A stretch of 7,343 nucleotides of DNA from Bacteroidia bacterium. GTDB taxonomy: Bacteria; Bacteroidota; Bacteroidia; Bacteroidales; Dysgonomonadaceae. The DNA lies in the NCBI GenBank assembly GCA_030539475.1, contig JAUNRY010000107.1, forward strand, positions 1 to 7,343. Reading direction: 5' to 3'. Shown here in pieces: positions 1-6,641 of the stretch. How positions within the stretch are numbered: position 1 is the first letter of the stretch; every line of letters begins with the position of its first letter. The notes beneath the pieces are model-generated. The model searched no databases and was not told where the DNA came from. It was given only the letters and a program-made list of their open reading frames with translations. The position numbers and the translations under genes were made by a program.

Positions 1-37
1 TTTCGTAAATCAGATTTTGAATGATTGACAATTTCAT
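1..37 (-). CDS. Start of an ORF6N-like protein (partial, runs off left edge)
   Basis: An ATG at 37-35 opens a reading frame that stays open for 12 codons to the window edge, giving MKLSIIQNLIYE. The pattern of a short leader followed by I-Q-N-x-I-Y-E matches the start of ORF6N-domain proteins as I know them (I-Q-x-x-I-Y-E-I-R-G-x-x-V-M-L-D). These are small DNA-binding-like proteins, common in phages and in Bacteroidota accessory regions, whose function is poorly known. It lies 70 bases downstream of the nadE stop in the same direction. A purine-rich stretch (AGACAGG) precedes the ATG. No TAnnTTTG box was found in the gap, so it may depend on read-through from nadE or on a promoter I cannot see. 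Twelve residues are thin evidence: the gene start is plausible and the family is a guess from the pattern. Confidence 0.4.
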   Translation of the reverse strand, partial: MKLSIIQNLIYE

Positions 38-85
38 GCCTGTCTTTTCTATTTTTCTTTAGCCGATTTGGAAATTTTCATTAAA

Positions 86-112
86 CTTGATGTCGCAATT
101 TGCGGTATCAAG
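86..112 (-). terminator. Stem-loop overlapping the nadE stop codon, possible terminator
   Basis: Arms at 86-98 and 100-112 are complementary at 11 of 13 positions around a single-base centre. The two exceptions are A-C mismatches in minus-strand RNA (they would be G-U wobbles in plus-strand RNA). The nadE stop codon (110-108) lies inside the first arm of the transcript. The tract after the stem is T-rich only briefly (TTTAATGAAAATTT), so termination may be inefficient. Confidence 0.4.
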
Positions 113-2045
113 ATATAATTTTGTCATTTAACTCTTCCAGCCACGCCTTCGCCACCGCATCGCTCGGCATACGCCAGTCGCCGCGTGGCGAAAGGTTAAT
201 GGAGCCTACTTTTGGCCCGTCGGGCATACAGGATCGTTTGAACTGTTGTGCGAAGAACCGTTTGTAGAAAACTTTCAACCATTTCAGAATCTCTTCCGAT
301 GAGTACATATTTACAAACGCTTGTTGTGCAACAAACTGTATTCTTTTGGGCGAATCTCCGTAGCGGAGCATCCGGTGCAGGAAAAAATCGTGGAGCTCGT
401 AGGGGCCGACAAAATTTTCGGTTTTTTGAGCGATTTTTCCCTCGCTGTCGGCCGGAAGTAGTTCGGGGCTGAACGGCGTGTCGAGAATGTCGTGCAGGAT
501 TTTTCGGGATTGTTCATCCATTTGCGTGTCGGCAATCCAGCGAACCAGCGTTTTTACCAATGTTTTGGGCACGCCCGCGTTTACGCCGTACATCGACATG
601 TGGTCGCCGTTGTAGGTTGCCCAGCCCAGCGCCAGTTCCGACAGATTTCCGGTTCCCACCACCAATCCGCCGGTTTTGTTGCCGTAATCCATCAAAATCT
701 GTGTGCGCTCACGCGCCTGAGCGTTTTCGTAAGTTACGTCGTGTTGGTTTATATCGTGTTCAATATCTTTCAGGTGTTGCGTTACAGCATCCACAATCGA
801 AATTTCTTTTGCGCTCACACCCACCGATTTCATCAGTTCCACGGCATTGTTATAAGTGCGGCCGGTGGTGCCGAATCCGGGCATGGTGATGCCGATGATG
901 TTTTCGCGCGAAAGGCCAAGAATATCAAAGGTTTTGGTAGTAACCAGCAGGGCTAACGTGGAATCCAATCCGCCCGAAATGCCGATGGTTACTGTTTTTG
1001 AGCCTGTGTGCCGCAACCGCTTCGCCAATCCGTGTGTTTGGATGTTGAAAACTTCGCTCAAGTGTTCATCTTCCTTTTCCAGCGCCGGAATGAACGGATG
1101 CGGATAGAATTTTCGGTGCATTTTTTCCACGGAAACCGGTTCCAATTCACATTCCATTTCTTGCATCGACTCGTTTTGCAACGGCAAAAAGTTGGTGTTT
1201 TTTAACCGGTCGCCACGCAATGCCGGAATATCGATATCGGAAATAATCATCTCGTTATTAAACGAAAAGCGGTTTCCTTCGGCAAGCAGTCTGCCGTTTT
1301 CGGCAATGGTTGTGGCGCCGGAAAAAACCAAATCGGTAGACGATTCGCCACATCCGGCGGAAGCGTACACGTATGCGGCGTTGCAACGGCCAGATTGTTG
1401 TAATATGAGCGATTTCCGGTATTCGTTTTTGCCTACCAGTTCGTTGCTTGCCGAGAGGTTGAAAATAATATCGGCTCCCTGCATCGCCAGTTTCGATGAT
1501 GGAGGAACGGGCATCCAGAGGTCTTCGCAGATTTCTATTCCGAAGGAAGCAAACGGTGTGCGGAAAATCATTCCTTCGGAAGAGATGGGAATGCTTTCGC
1601 CGTTTATTTCAACAAAAAAATCGTTGAGGTGGTGGCTTGCGGCGAACCATCGTTTTTCGTAAAATTCGTTGTTGTTTGGGACGTATGTTTTTGGAACAAA
1701 TCCGAGGATTCCTTCGTGCGAAATTACCGCGGCTACGTTGTATAAACTGTTTTTAACAAGCAACGGCAGCCCCACGATGGCGATCATCGACGATTTGTTT
1801 TTCAGAAAACCGGTTAAATCCAGTAGCGAATCCACGGCTTTGCGCTGCAATGTTTCCTGGAAAAACAGATCGCCGCAGGTGTATGACGTGATGCAAAGCT
1901 CCGGGAAACAGATGATTTGCACGTTTTCTTTTTCGGCGGCGTCAATCATCGATTTTATTTCGCCGGTATTAAAATCGCAATCGGCAACCTTTACTTTTGG
2001 TGATGCGGCTGCTACCCTGATAAATCCGTATTCGTTGATGTTCAT
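108..2045 (-). CDS. nadE: Glutamine-dependent NAD+ synthetase (two-domain)
   Basis: Catalyses the last step of NAD+ synthesis in the cytoplasm: deamido-NAD+ plus ATP plus glutamine-derived ammonia gives NAD+. The 645-residue protein has an N-terminal nitrilase-type glutaminase domain (about residues 10-270) with the expected Glu-Lys-Cys triad: Glu49 (FPEL), Lys119 (VPKTYVPN) and Cys173 (EICEDLW). The C-terminal synthetase domain (about 330-640) has the ATP pyrophosphatase loop SGGLDS at 357-362, then QARERTQILMDYGN (443-456) and GTGNLSELALGW (464-475), and ends with a GSINLSPRGDWRMPSDA segment. Length fits the fused bacterial form, so no separate amidotransferase is needed. The frame can be extended to a TTG at 2066 (652 residues), but the ATG at 2045 is preferred because MNINEYGFIRVAAASPKVKVADC resembles family N-termini. 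It follows the YhcG gene with a 61-base gap and no recognisable promoter box, so co-transcription is possible. Sampled stretches are 42-63% G+C, higher than the YhcG gene. Confidence 0.96.
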   Translation of the reverse strand: MNINEYGFIRVAAASPKVKVADCDFNTGEIKSMIDAAEKENVQIICFPELCITSYTCGDLFFQETLQRKAVDSLLDLTGFLKNKSSMIAIVGLPLLVKNSLYNVAAVISHEGILGFVPKTYVPNNNEFYEKRWFAASHHLNDFFVEINGESIPISSEGMIFRTPFASFGIEICEDLWMPVPPSSKLAMQGADIIFNLSASNELVGKNEYRKSLILQQSGRCNAAYVYASAGCGESSTDLVFSGATTIAENGRLLAEGNRFSFNNEMIISDIDIPALRGDRLKNTNFLPLQNESMQEMECELEPVSVEKMHRKFYPHPFIPALEKEDEHLSEVFNIQTHGLAKRLRHTGSKTVTIGISGGLDSTLALLVTTKTFDILGLSRENIIGITMPGFGTTGRTYNNAVELMKSVGVSAKEISIVDAVTQHLKDIEHDINQHDVTYENAQARERTQILMDYGNKTGGLVVGTGNLSELALGWATYNGDHMSMYGVNAGVPKTLVKTLVRWIADTQMDEQSRKILHDILDTPFSPELLPADSEGKIAQKTENFVGPYELHDFFLHRMLRYGDSPKRIQFVAQQAFVNMYSSEEILKWLKVFYKRFFAQQFKRSCMPDGPKVGSINLSPRGDWRMPSDAVAKAWLEELNDKIIS

Positions 2046-2089
2046 AGTTTGTTTAAATTTTTTCAACTCAGCACTCGTTAATTTTTTTG

Positions 2090-2114
2090 ATTTGTGAAAG
2101 ACTTCCTCACAAAT
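2090..2114. repeat. Palindromic element, copy 1 (over YhcG stop codon)
   Basis: ATTTGTGA, 9 bases, then TCACAAAT: an exact 8-base inverted repeat (9 bases if flanking G2089 and C2115 are counted). The YhcG stop codon TGA (2109-2107) lies inside it. In minus-strand RNA two G-U pairs extend the stem to about 11 pairs with a 5-base loop. It is followed by an A tract rather than a U tract, so it does not look like a standard terminator for YhcG. The same arms at the same spacing recur at 2811-2835. Confidence 0.75.
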
Positions 2115-3132
2115 CTGTTTCCAATTGGCTATCTATTAATAATTGTCGCAATTCTTCTTTATTGGGTAAATATAGCTGATATTTCGACACAAATAATTGG
2201 CTGTTCATCCCATATGTGGCATATTCAACCAAAAGTTCGTCCTTGTCTTTCGATAAAATAATTCCTATGGGAGGATTATCGCCTTCGTAATTTTCTTCGT
2301 TGGCAAAATAACCCATATACATATTCATTTGCCCAATATCATTGTGCCTAACCTCATTGATTTTTAGATCAATTAACACAAAACAGCGCAAAATGCGATG
2401 ATAAAACACCAAATCAATTCTATGCGGATTATTATTGATAACCAAGCGGTATTGTCGTCCCACGAAAGTAAATCCTTTGCCGAGTTCTAATAGAAATTGT
2501 TGAAGATTATCTATTAACCGGGTTTCCAGTTCTGTTTCGGAATAATTATACGGTTCGGGTATCTTCAGAAATTCTAATACATACACGTCTTTCACAATAT
2601 CTTCGGGGCGTTCTATTTTTTGTCCTTGACGAGCCAATCGTAATATTTCATTTTTATCTTTCGATGCTGCAAGGCGCATAAATAGTGCCGACTTTTTTTG
2701 TCGTTTCAATTCCGGCACGCTCCAGTTTTCCAATAAATTTTGCTGGTAATAAAATGAGCGTTCCAACTCATCGTCAATTTTCACCAATTCACAATAGTGC
2801 GACCAAGACAATTTGTGAGAAAGCTTCTCACAAATTGGATAATGAAGATAAAGAAGCCTCATATAGTTTAGGTTAGAGCGACTAAATCCTCGGCCGTGGC
2901 GTAGGGCTAAATCACGTGAAAGGTTTTCCAATAATTTAGACCCGTATTTTGCTCTTGGATTGCCTCCCTGCTCATATTCAACAATATACTTGCCTATATT
3001 CCAATTGGTGTCAATTAAAGACTCATTAACAGAGCGGATAGCTTGTGCTTGTCCTTGAATATATCGACGTGAAATTCGTTCAAGCAATTCCTTATAGGCC
3101 GGATGAAGATTCTCTATTTTCGTTATATTCAT
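2107..3132 (-). CDS. YhcG/DUF1016-family PD-(D/E)XK nuclease-like protein
   Basis: A 341-residue protein with the two-part layout of the YhcG family. The N-terminal helical DUF1016 region (about 10-150) contains WNIGKYIVEYEQGG, YGSKLLENLSRDL, FSRSNLNYMRLLYLHYP and LSWSHYCELVKIDD. The C-terminal PD-(D/E)XK nuclease region (about 175-330) contains ELETRLIDNLQQFLLELG, FVGRQYRL, then RIDLVFYH with Asp240, FVLIDLKI with Asp255 and Lys257, and GQMNMYMGYF with Gln268. The nuclease core looks complete, and the length (family roughly 330-375 residues) suggests an intact gene. The biological role of this family is not settled; links to DNA processing, restriction-like systems and mobile DNA have been suggested. 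A TAAATTTG box at 3168-3161 suggests its own promoter. Sampled stretches are 33-35% G+C, well below nadE, consistent with horizontal acquisition. The coding sequence carries two copies of a 25-base palindrome. Confidence 0.9.
   Translation of the reverse strand: MNITKIENLHPAYKELLERISRRYIQGQAQAIRSVNESLIDTNWNIGKYIVEYEQGGNPRAKYGSKLLENLSRDLALRHGRGFSRSNLNYMRLLYLHYPICEKLSHKLSWSHYCELVKIDDELERSFYYQQNLLENWSVPELKRQKKSALFMRLAASKDKNEILRLARQGQKIERPEDIVKDVYVLEFLKIPEPYNYSETELETRLIDNLQQFLLELGKGFTFVGRQYRLVINNNPHRIDLVFYHRILRCFVLIDLKINEVRHNDIGQMNMYMGYFANEENYEGDNPPIGIILSKDKDELLVEYATYGMNSQLFVSKYQLYLPNKEELRQLLIDSQLETDL
2809..2837. repeat. Perfect 13-base inverted repeat inside the YhcG gene (palindromic element, copy 2)
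   Basis: Arms at 2809-2821 (CAATTTGTGAGAA) and 2825-2837 (TTCTCACAAATTG) are exactly complementary around a 3-base centre. Within it, positions 2811-2835 show ATTTGTGA-N9-TCACAAAT, the same arms and spacing as 2090-2114. It encodes about residues 99-108 (PICEKLSHKL), where family members align without a gap as far as I can recall, so it does not look like an in-frame insertion. In the YhcG mRNA it would form a strong hairpin in the body of the coding region. Confidence 0.85.
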
Positions 3133-3160
3133 AACTAACCGTTTTTGTATTTTAATTCTG

Positions 3161-3168
3161 CAAATTTA
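3161..3168 (-). promoter_or_regulatory. -7 box of likely YhcG promoter
   Basis: TAAATTTG on the minus strand matches the Bacteroidota -7 consensus TAnnTTTG and lies 28 bases upstream of the YhcG ATG, giving a predicted leader of about 20-25 bases. No TTTG-like -33 element was found at the usual 19-21 base spacing, which lowers confidence. Confidence 0.45.
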
Positions 3169-3219
3169 GTCCATTTCTTTAAAATTTCCCGTATTTTTTA
3201 AATGGTTGTTATTGATGGA

Positions 3220-4653
3220 TTACTTGTAAGTTACTATCATCTTATAATCCCACTCATCGAAATAAAGGTTTCGGCTGCCTGTTTCCACTTCGCCGCGCTG
3301 AAAATCGACGGTTTCGCTGCGCGGAAATCTTTTGCGGGGAAAGAATTTCGCTGAAAAATCGGAATTGATGTAGAGTCGGTATGAATCGATGCCCGACATG
3401 AAGAACTCCCGGCTTGGTTTGATGGAAATCGCGCCGCCGCGGCCAAACGATATGTCCACCGGAATCCAACCCGTGCCTTCGAAATAAACTTCCGCCCAAT
3501 CGTGCAGGTTTACTTCGCCGGGATGCGTCATCCATCCGCTTTGCCAGCGGGCGGGAATGCCTTTATACCGAAGCATCGTGATAAGCAGCAGCGCCACCTG
3601 GCCGCAATCGCCTTTGCTATTTTCTATCACGTACTCGGGAATATTGGCGATGGTGGAGTATTCCAACGCGCTTGCCCACGGATAGTTGGCGGCGATGTAT
3701 CGATAAATGGCTTGTAAATTCTCGACAGGTGTTCGCGCATTTTGCGTAACGCTATCGGTAATTTTTTTGATGTTGCCTGAAAACCCGATATGCGGTTTGC
3801 GCTCGGAAGTATAGGCTTTGTATGAATAAGCGCTTGAATCATAAGGCATAACTTCTATTTCCGACAAATCGAACCATTCGCCGTGGGATGAAAACTCAAA
3901 ATCGATGGAGAAAACCGTAGGTTTCCCTTTTTCGGCTTTTTGCTCCATATATACGCTGGTGTGTTGAGTTTGGTCTTCCGATAAAACGTAATCGGGTTGC
4001 GATGTTGCCAGTAATTTCACATCGGTTTGCCGATGAATGTCTTTTCTGGGAAAGGGAAGCCACGCGTATAAGGTTTCGCCGTCTGCAACTGCATCGGCTT
4101 TTACGGTGAGCGTATAATTGATTTTTACCGTTTTCTGTGGGAGCAGGTATTTCCCTTTCGTGTCGGTTGCGGTTTTGTGGTTGAACGCATCAACTAAAAG
4201 AGCATCGCGCGGTGTGTCTGATTTTGGCGCGGCATTTTTTGACAATTCTCTTGCCGATGCATTAACCCGAAAAACGTTGGGCGCGGCGTTTCGGAAATAC
4301 CGCTTTTCTCCATCGATGATTCTGAATTCCAGCGCTTTTGATGCTTCCCACTCGTTAAGCAGCGAGTCTGTTGGCGTAAATCCGCGATTCTTTTCAATCC
4401 ATTCTACAACTTCACCTTTTGTTCTCCCGAAGTCCAGTTCTATCCTATGCAAAGAGTCCTTCAAAAACTGAAGTTGCGCCGTTTCCGGCGGAGATGTTTT
4501 TTTTCTTGCGGAATCAATGATTTGCCTGGCAGCGGAAAAATTGCCTTTTTGAATTTTGCTATCAATCCGTTGTCTGTAATCTTTGTCGGGAGAATTGCAG
4601 GCTGAAAATGTTGTCATAAAAACCAATAAACTGAATAAAACTATTTTGTTCAT
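3220..4653 (-). CDS. Transglutaminase-like domain lipoprotein
   Basis: A 477-residue exported protein. The first 19 residues form a lipoprotein signal: positive start (MNK), hydrophobic core (IVLFSLLVFM) and lipobox FSAC with the lipidated Cys19. Residues about 25-110 are charged and mostly helical-looking. Residues about 173-255 look like the beta-rich domain often found before bacterial transglutaminase cores. The transglutaminase-like core spans about 310-405 with the papain-like triad Cys350 (SKGDCGQVALLL), His384 (NLHDWAEVYFEG) and Asp400 (GWIPVDISFG). Bacterial members of this superfamily act mostly as cysteine proteases or peptidases, not protein cross-linkers; the substrate here is unknown. 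The predicted site is the cell envelope (periplasmic or surface face). The gene starts 5 bases after the HAD phosphatase stop, so the two are almost certainly co-transcribed and may be translationally coupled. No clear terminator follows its stop. Confidence 0.88.
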   Translation of the reverse strand: MNKIVLFSLLVFMTTFSACNSPDKDYRQRIDSKIQKGNFSAARQIIDSARKKTSPPETAQLQFLKDSLHRIELDFGRTKGEVVEWIEKNRGFTPTDSLLNEWEASKALEFRIIDGEKRYFRNAAPNVFRVNASARELSKNAAPKSDTPRDALLVDAFNHKTATDTKGKYLLPQKTVKINYTLTVKADAVADGETLYAWLPFPRKDIHRQTDVKLLATSQPDYVLSEDQTQHTSVYMEQKAEKGKPTVFSIDFEFSSHGEWFDLSEIEVMPYDSSAYSYKAYTSERKPHIGFSGNIKKITDSVTQNARTPVENLQAIYRYIAANYPWASALEYSTIANIPEYVIENSKGDCGQVALLLITMLRYKGIPARWQSGWMTHPGEVNLHDWAEVYFEGTGWIPVDISFGRGGAISIKPSREFFMSGIDSYRLYINSDFSAKFFPRKRFPRSETVDFQRGEVETGSRNLYFDEWDYKMIVTYK

Positions 4654-4658
4654 CGTTG

Positions 4659-5402
4659 TTAATTGTTTCTGATAGTAGATGTAATATGTAGGATTTCCGG
4701 GAATATGCCCAATAATTCCGACATAGAGTGAAGAACCAATTTTGCTCCGGCATCTTCCAGAATTTTATCGCTGAGCGGGCCTGTATTGACGCAAATAGTG
4801 AAAATGCCGGCTTTGGTGGCCGATTCTGCTCCCAATGGTGCGTTTTCAATTACCAACGCCTGATTAGGCTGCAAATTCCCGCCCTTTTGCAATCCCAATA
4901 AAAACGGTTCGGGGTGGGGCTTGCCTATTTTTACATCGAAAGCAGTAACCATGTTTTCGGGAGTGAAAATGCTTGGGAAGTTGCTCTCCAATCTGTTTAT
5001 TAACGATGGTTGCCCCGAACCGGTTACCAAAACACATTTTAATCCTTGCAATTTTACAAAGTTGAGCGCTTCTGCGGCTTTTGAAATGGTTTTGCCGGTG
5101 TTATATTTTACAAATAGTTCGCTTTTTCTTTCGTAAATTGTTTGAATTTCCTCTTCCGATGCATTCCTGCCTAAATTTTGCTGAAAAATTAGGTTGATGG
5201 TGGAAGCTCCGGTTCTTCCTTCGTGAAGATAAAACTCTTCGGGGCTTGTTTTCAGCCCCAATTCCTCCATGGTTTGCTGCCACGATTGGGCGTGTGCCGG
5301 CATGGAGTCGTACAGCACGCCGTCCATGTCGAAAAGGATGGCTTTTAAATCGAATTGTGTATAATTGTTTTGTTGAAGGTATTTTTGAAAGAGTGATGTC
5401 AT
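4659..5402 (-). CDS. HAD-superfamily phosphatase (beta-phosphoglucomutase-like subfamily)
   Basis: A 247-residue cytoplasmic protein with all four HAD motifs. Motif I is FDMDGVLYDS with nucleophile Asp25 and acid/base Asp27. Motif II is VTGSG with Thr127. Motif III is the lysine in KIGKPHPEP (Lys161). Motif IV is VIENAPLG (Glu186-Asn187), where the more usual pair is Glu-Asp. A helical C1-type cap lies between motifs I and II (about 32-105). This architecture is shared by beta-phosphoglucomutases, phosphoglycolate phosphatases and sugar-phosphate phosphatases; the substrate cannot be chosen from sequence alone. The frame extends upstream to a GTG at 5432, but that segment runs through the promoter box and into the upstream terminator, so the ATG at 5402 is chosen. 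It is the first gene of a two-gene operon with the transglutaminase-like lipoprotein. Confidence 0.9.
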   Translation of the reverse strand: MTSLFQKYLQQNNYTQFDLKAILFDMDGVLYDSMPAHAQSWQQTMEELGLKTSPEEFYLHEGRTGASTINLIFQQNLGRNASEEEIQTIYERKSELFVKYNTGKTISKAAEALNFVKLQGLKCVLVTGSGQPSLINRLESNFPSIFTPENMVTAFDVKIGKPHPEPFLLGLQKGGNLQPNQALVIENAPLGAESATKAGIFTICVNTGPLSDKILEDAGAKLVLHSMSELLGIFPEILHITSTIRNN

Positions 5403-5414
5403 TCTATTTTTTTC

Positions 5415-5446
5415 CAAATATACAAAAAACACCGCAAAGGGTTAAA
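5415..5446 (-). promoter_or_regulatory. Promoter of the HAD-transglutaminase operon
   Basis: On the minus strand TATATTTG at 5422-5415 is an exact match to TAnnTTTG. A 20-base spacer separates it from TTTA at 5446-5443, three of four bases of the -33 element TTTG. The -33 part falls in the loop of the upstream GDPD terminator. Transcription would begin around 5408-5411, only about 6-9 bases before the ATG at 5402. Confidence 0.6.
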
Positions 5447-5462
5447 CTTTCCGGTGTTTTTT
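5424..5462 (-). terminator. Intrinsic terminator after the GDPD gene
   Basis: Arms at 5424-5439 and 5447-5462 are complementary at 15 of 16 positions with a 7-base loop. The arms read A6 then CACCG, and CGGTG then T6, giving a G+C core flanked by A and T tracts, so it could stop transcription from either strand. It begins 26 bases after the GDPD stop codon and is the strongest terminator in the window. Confidence 0.85.
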
Positions 5463-5488
5463 CGTGTGTGGCGTTAATGTTGATTTTT

Positions 5489-6421
5489 TTATTTGTGCAA
5501 TCCGCGCGAGCGGAGGTATTCGATTAACTCGCGTGTGTAATCGGTTTGGATAACATTCGCGCCTTTGTTTATAATCCAGCCCCAGTGCGCATCGGGGTCG
5601 TGAATGGCTTTGGCGTCTTCGTGTCCGGCGCAAAGTTCGTCCCAAAGGGCGTTGATCCACACGGTGATGCCTTCGTCTTTCATCAATTTCAGCGCGTCGT
5701 CAACCGATGAAACTTCATCTTTGATGATGACCTCGAAGGCTTTGGGGCGATAGTCATCGATGAAATCTTTGGTGTATTCATACGGAGTAATTACTTTTTC
5801 GCGGCTGTAAATGGTATAATCTTCCGGCCAAACCATGGGCATATAGATTACGCTATCGATAAGCGTTCCGTATTGTTGGCGCAGTTTGCTCATCGGTTCG
5901 TTTCCTTTGAGGATGACTTGCGGCGTGGTGCCGGTTTCTTCGGTAATTTGCATTACCAAGTCAAAGCTTTCCCAAGCCTTGTCGAGGTTTATCAGCAGAG
6001 GTTTTCCTTTAACGGCAAGCATCATTTCTTCCAACGTAGGTACTTTGTGTGAGGTAACAACGCCCGCGCTGTCTTTTAAAAAAACGTTGCGTATGGAGTC
6101 GAGCGTGAGTTCGGCAATAACTCCTTTGCCCGTGGTGGTGCGGTCGATGGTTTTGTCGTGCATCACGATAAGCCGGTTGTCTTTGGTGCGCTGCAAGTCA
6201 ATTTCCACAATTTCGGCTCCCAGGTTAAAAGCATCTAATACGGCAGGGATGGAGTTCTCGGGCGATATGCTCCAATCGCCACGGTGCGATACCACCATTA
6301 CGTAATCGGGCGAAGGGGTGAAAAACTTTTCGCGAACCCGGGCTACGGCATCTTGCGCCTGAATTTCAGTGCCCAACAAGAGGGTAAGGACGAGAAATAG
6401 ATAGCTTTTTTTTATTGTCAT
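5489..6421 (-). CDS. Secreted glycerophosphodiester phosphodiesterase-family protein
   Basis: A 310-residue exported hydrolase of the GDPD family; characterised members split glycerophosphodiesters into glycerol 3-phosphate and an alcohol. Residues 1-22 form a signal peptide (KK, then a leucine-rich core, likely cleavage after EIQA). The TIM-barrel catalytic residues are visible: His46-Arg47 (SHRGD), Glu55 (SPENS), Glu73 and Asp75 (EIVEIDLQ) and His88 (MHDKTIDRTTTGKG). Lys148 (LINLDKAWE) sits where family members often carry a conserved lysine. The barrel closes near the C-terminus with VIQTDYTRELIEYLRSRG. The exact substrate is uncertain, since Bacteroidota carry several divergent secreted GDPDs. 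It has its own promoter box and a strong terminator, so it is a single-gene unit. A second GDPD gene with a similar C-terminus begins leaving the window at 7263, so this is one of a pair separated by a toxin-antitoxin-like unit. Confidence 0.92.
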   Translation of the reverse strand: MTIKKSYLFLVLTLLLGTEIQAQDAVARVREKFFTPSPDYVMVVSHRGDWSISPENSIPAVLDAFNLGAEIVEIDLQRTKDNRLIVMHDKTIDRTTTGKGVIAELTLDSIRNVFLKDSAGVVTSHKVPTLEEMMLAVKGKPLLINLDKAWESFDLVMQITEETGTTPQVILKGNEPMSKLRQQYGTLIDSVIYMPMVWPEDYTIYSREKVITPYEYTKDFIDDYRPKAFEVIIKDEVSSVDDALKLMKDEGITVWINALWDELCAGHEDAKAIHDPDAHWGWIINKGANVIQTDYTRELIEYLRSRGLHK

Positions 6422-6441
6422 CTTTTATTGCGATTTTAACG

Positions 6442-6472
6442 CAAAGGTACATATAATAAACTCCGAGTGAAA
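6442..6472 (-). promoter_or_regulatory. Promoter of the GDPD gene
   Basis: TACCTTTG at 6449-6442 on the minus strand matches the Bacteroidota -7 consensus. A TTTC (three of four bases of TTTG) lies 19 bases upstream at 6472-6469. The predicted leader is about 15 bases before the ATG at 6421. Confidence 0.55.
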
Positions 6473-6582
6473 TTTTTTGCAATGGAAACTAATTATTATT
6501 TAATGTGCCAGCCAACGTGGCGTTAGAGAAATATCAACAGATAGAAATGCTTATTTTTCAACCGTTAATGGCTTATAAGCAG

Positions 6583-6613
6583 TTTGATTTATGAAATGTT
6601 TTTTGTATGTTTG
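6583..6613 (+). promoter_or_regulatory. Promoter of the toxin-antitoxin-like pair
   Basis: TTTG at 6583-6586, a 19-base spacer, then TATGTTTG at 6606-6613: an exact match to the Bacteroidota sigma-factor consensus at correct spacing, and the best promoter in the window. Transcription would start near 6618-6620, about 22-24 bases before the ATG at 6642. Confidence 0.75.
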
Positions 6614-6632
6614 TATCAAAATTCAACAAACA
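6608..6632. promoter_or_regulatory. Candidate operator over the toxin-antitoxin promoter
   Basis: TGTTTGT (6608-6614), 11 bases, then ACAAACA (6626-6632) is an exact 7-base inverted repeat. It overlaps the -7 box and the predicted transcription start, where an autorepressing antitoxin complex would be expected to bind. Short AT-rich arms of this kind can arise by chance. Confidence 0.3.
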
Positions 6633-6641
6633 ATAGCAATT

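Larger units (their letters stand above)
6422..6641. other. Divergent intergenic region
   Basis: This 220-base gap separates the minus-strand GDPD gene from the plus-strand toxin-antitoxin-like pair and is the longest gene-free stretch in the window. It holds a promoter facing each way, at 6442-6472 and 6583-6613. Between them, about 6473-6582, I see no reading frame, no direct repeats and no strong hairpin. Confidence 0.7.

Noticed and set aside
492..956. Plus-strand open frame of 154 codons opposite nadE
   Set aside because: It lies entirely inside a well-supported nadE reading frame, its translation has no family-like motifs, and no promoter or ribosome site precedes it. The same applies to the plus-strand frames at 1192-1662 and 1669-2097.
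2046..2066. TTG start adding seven residues to nadE
   Set aside because: The ATG at 2045 gives an N-terminus that resembles other NAD+ synthetases, and nothing upstream of the TTG clearly favours it.
3178..3202. A/T-only inverted repeat after the transglutaminase gene as a terminator
   Set aside because: The arms (TTTAAAAT and ATTTTTTAAA) have no G or C pairs and need a bulge, so the stem would be too weak to call.
5403..5432. GTG start adding ten residues to the HAD phosphatase
   Set aside because: The extension is encoded by the -7 promoter box and part of the GDPD terminator, so it would usually not be transcribed.
6512..6525. Small hairpin GCCA-ACG-TGGC in the divergent gap
   Set aside because: A four-base stem is expected by chance and it has no adjacent T tract or repeated copy.
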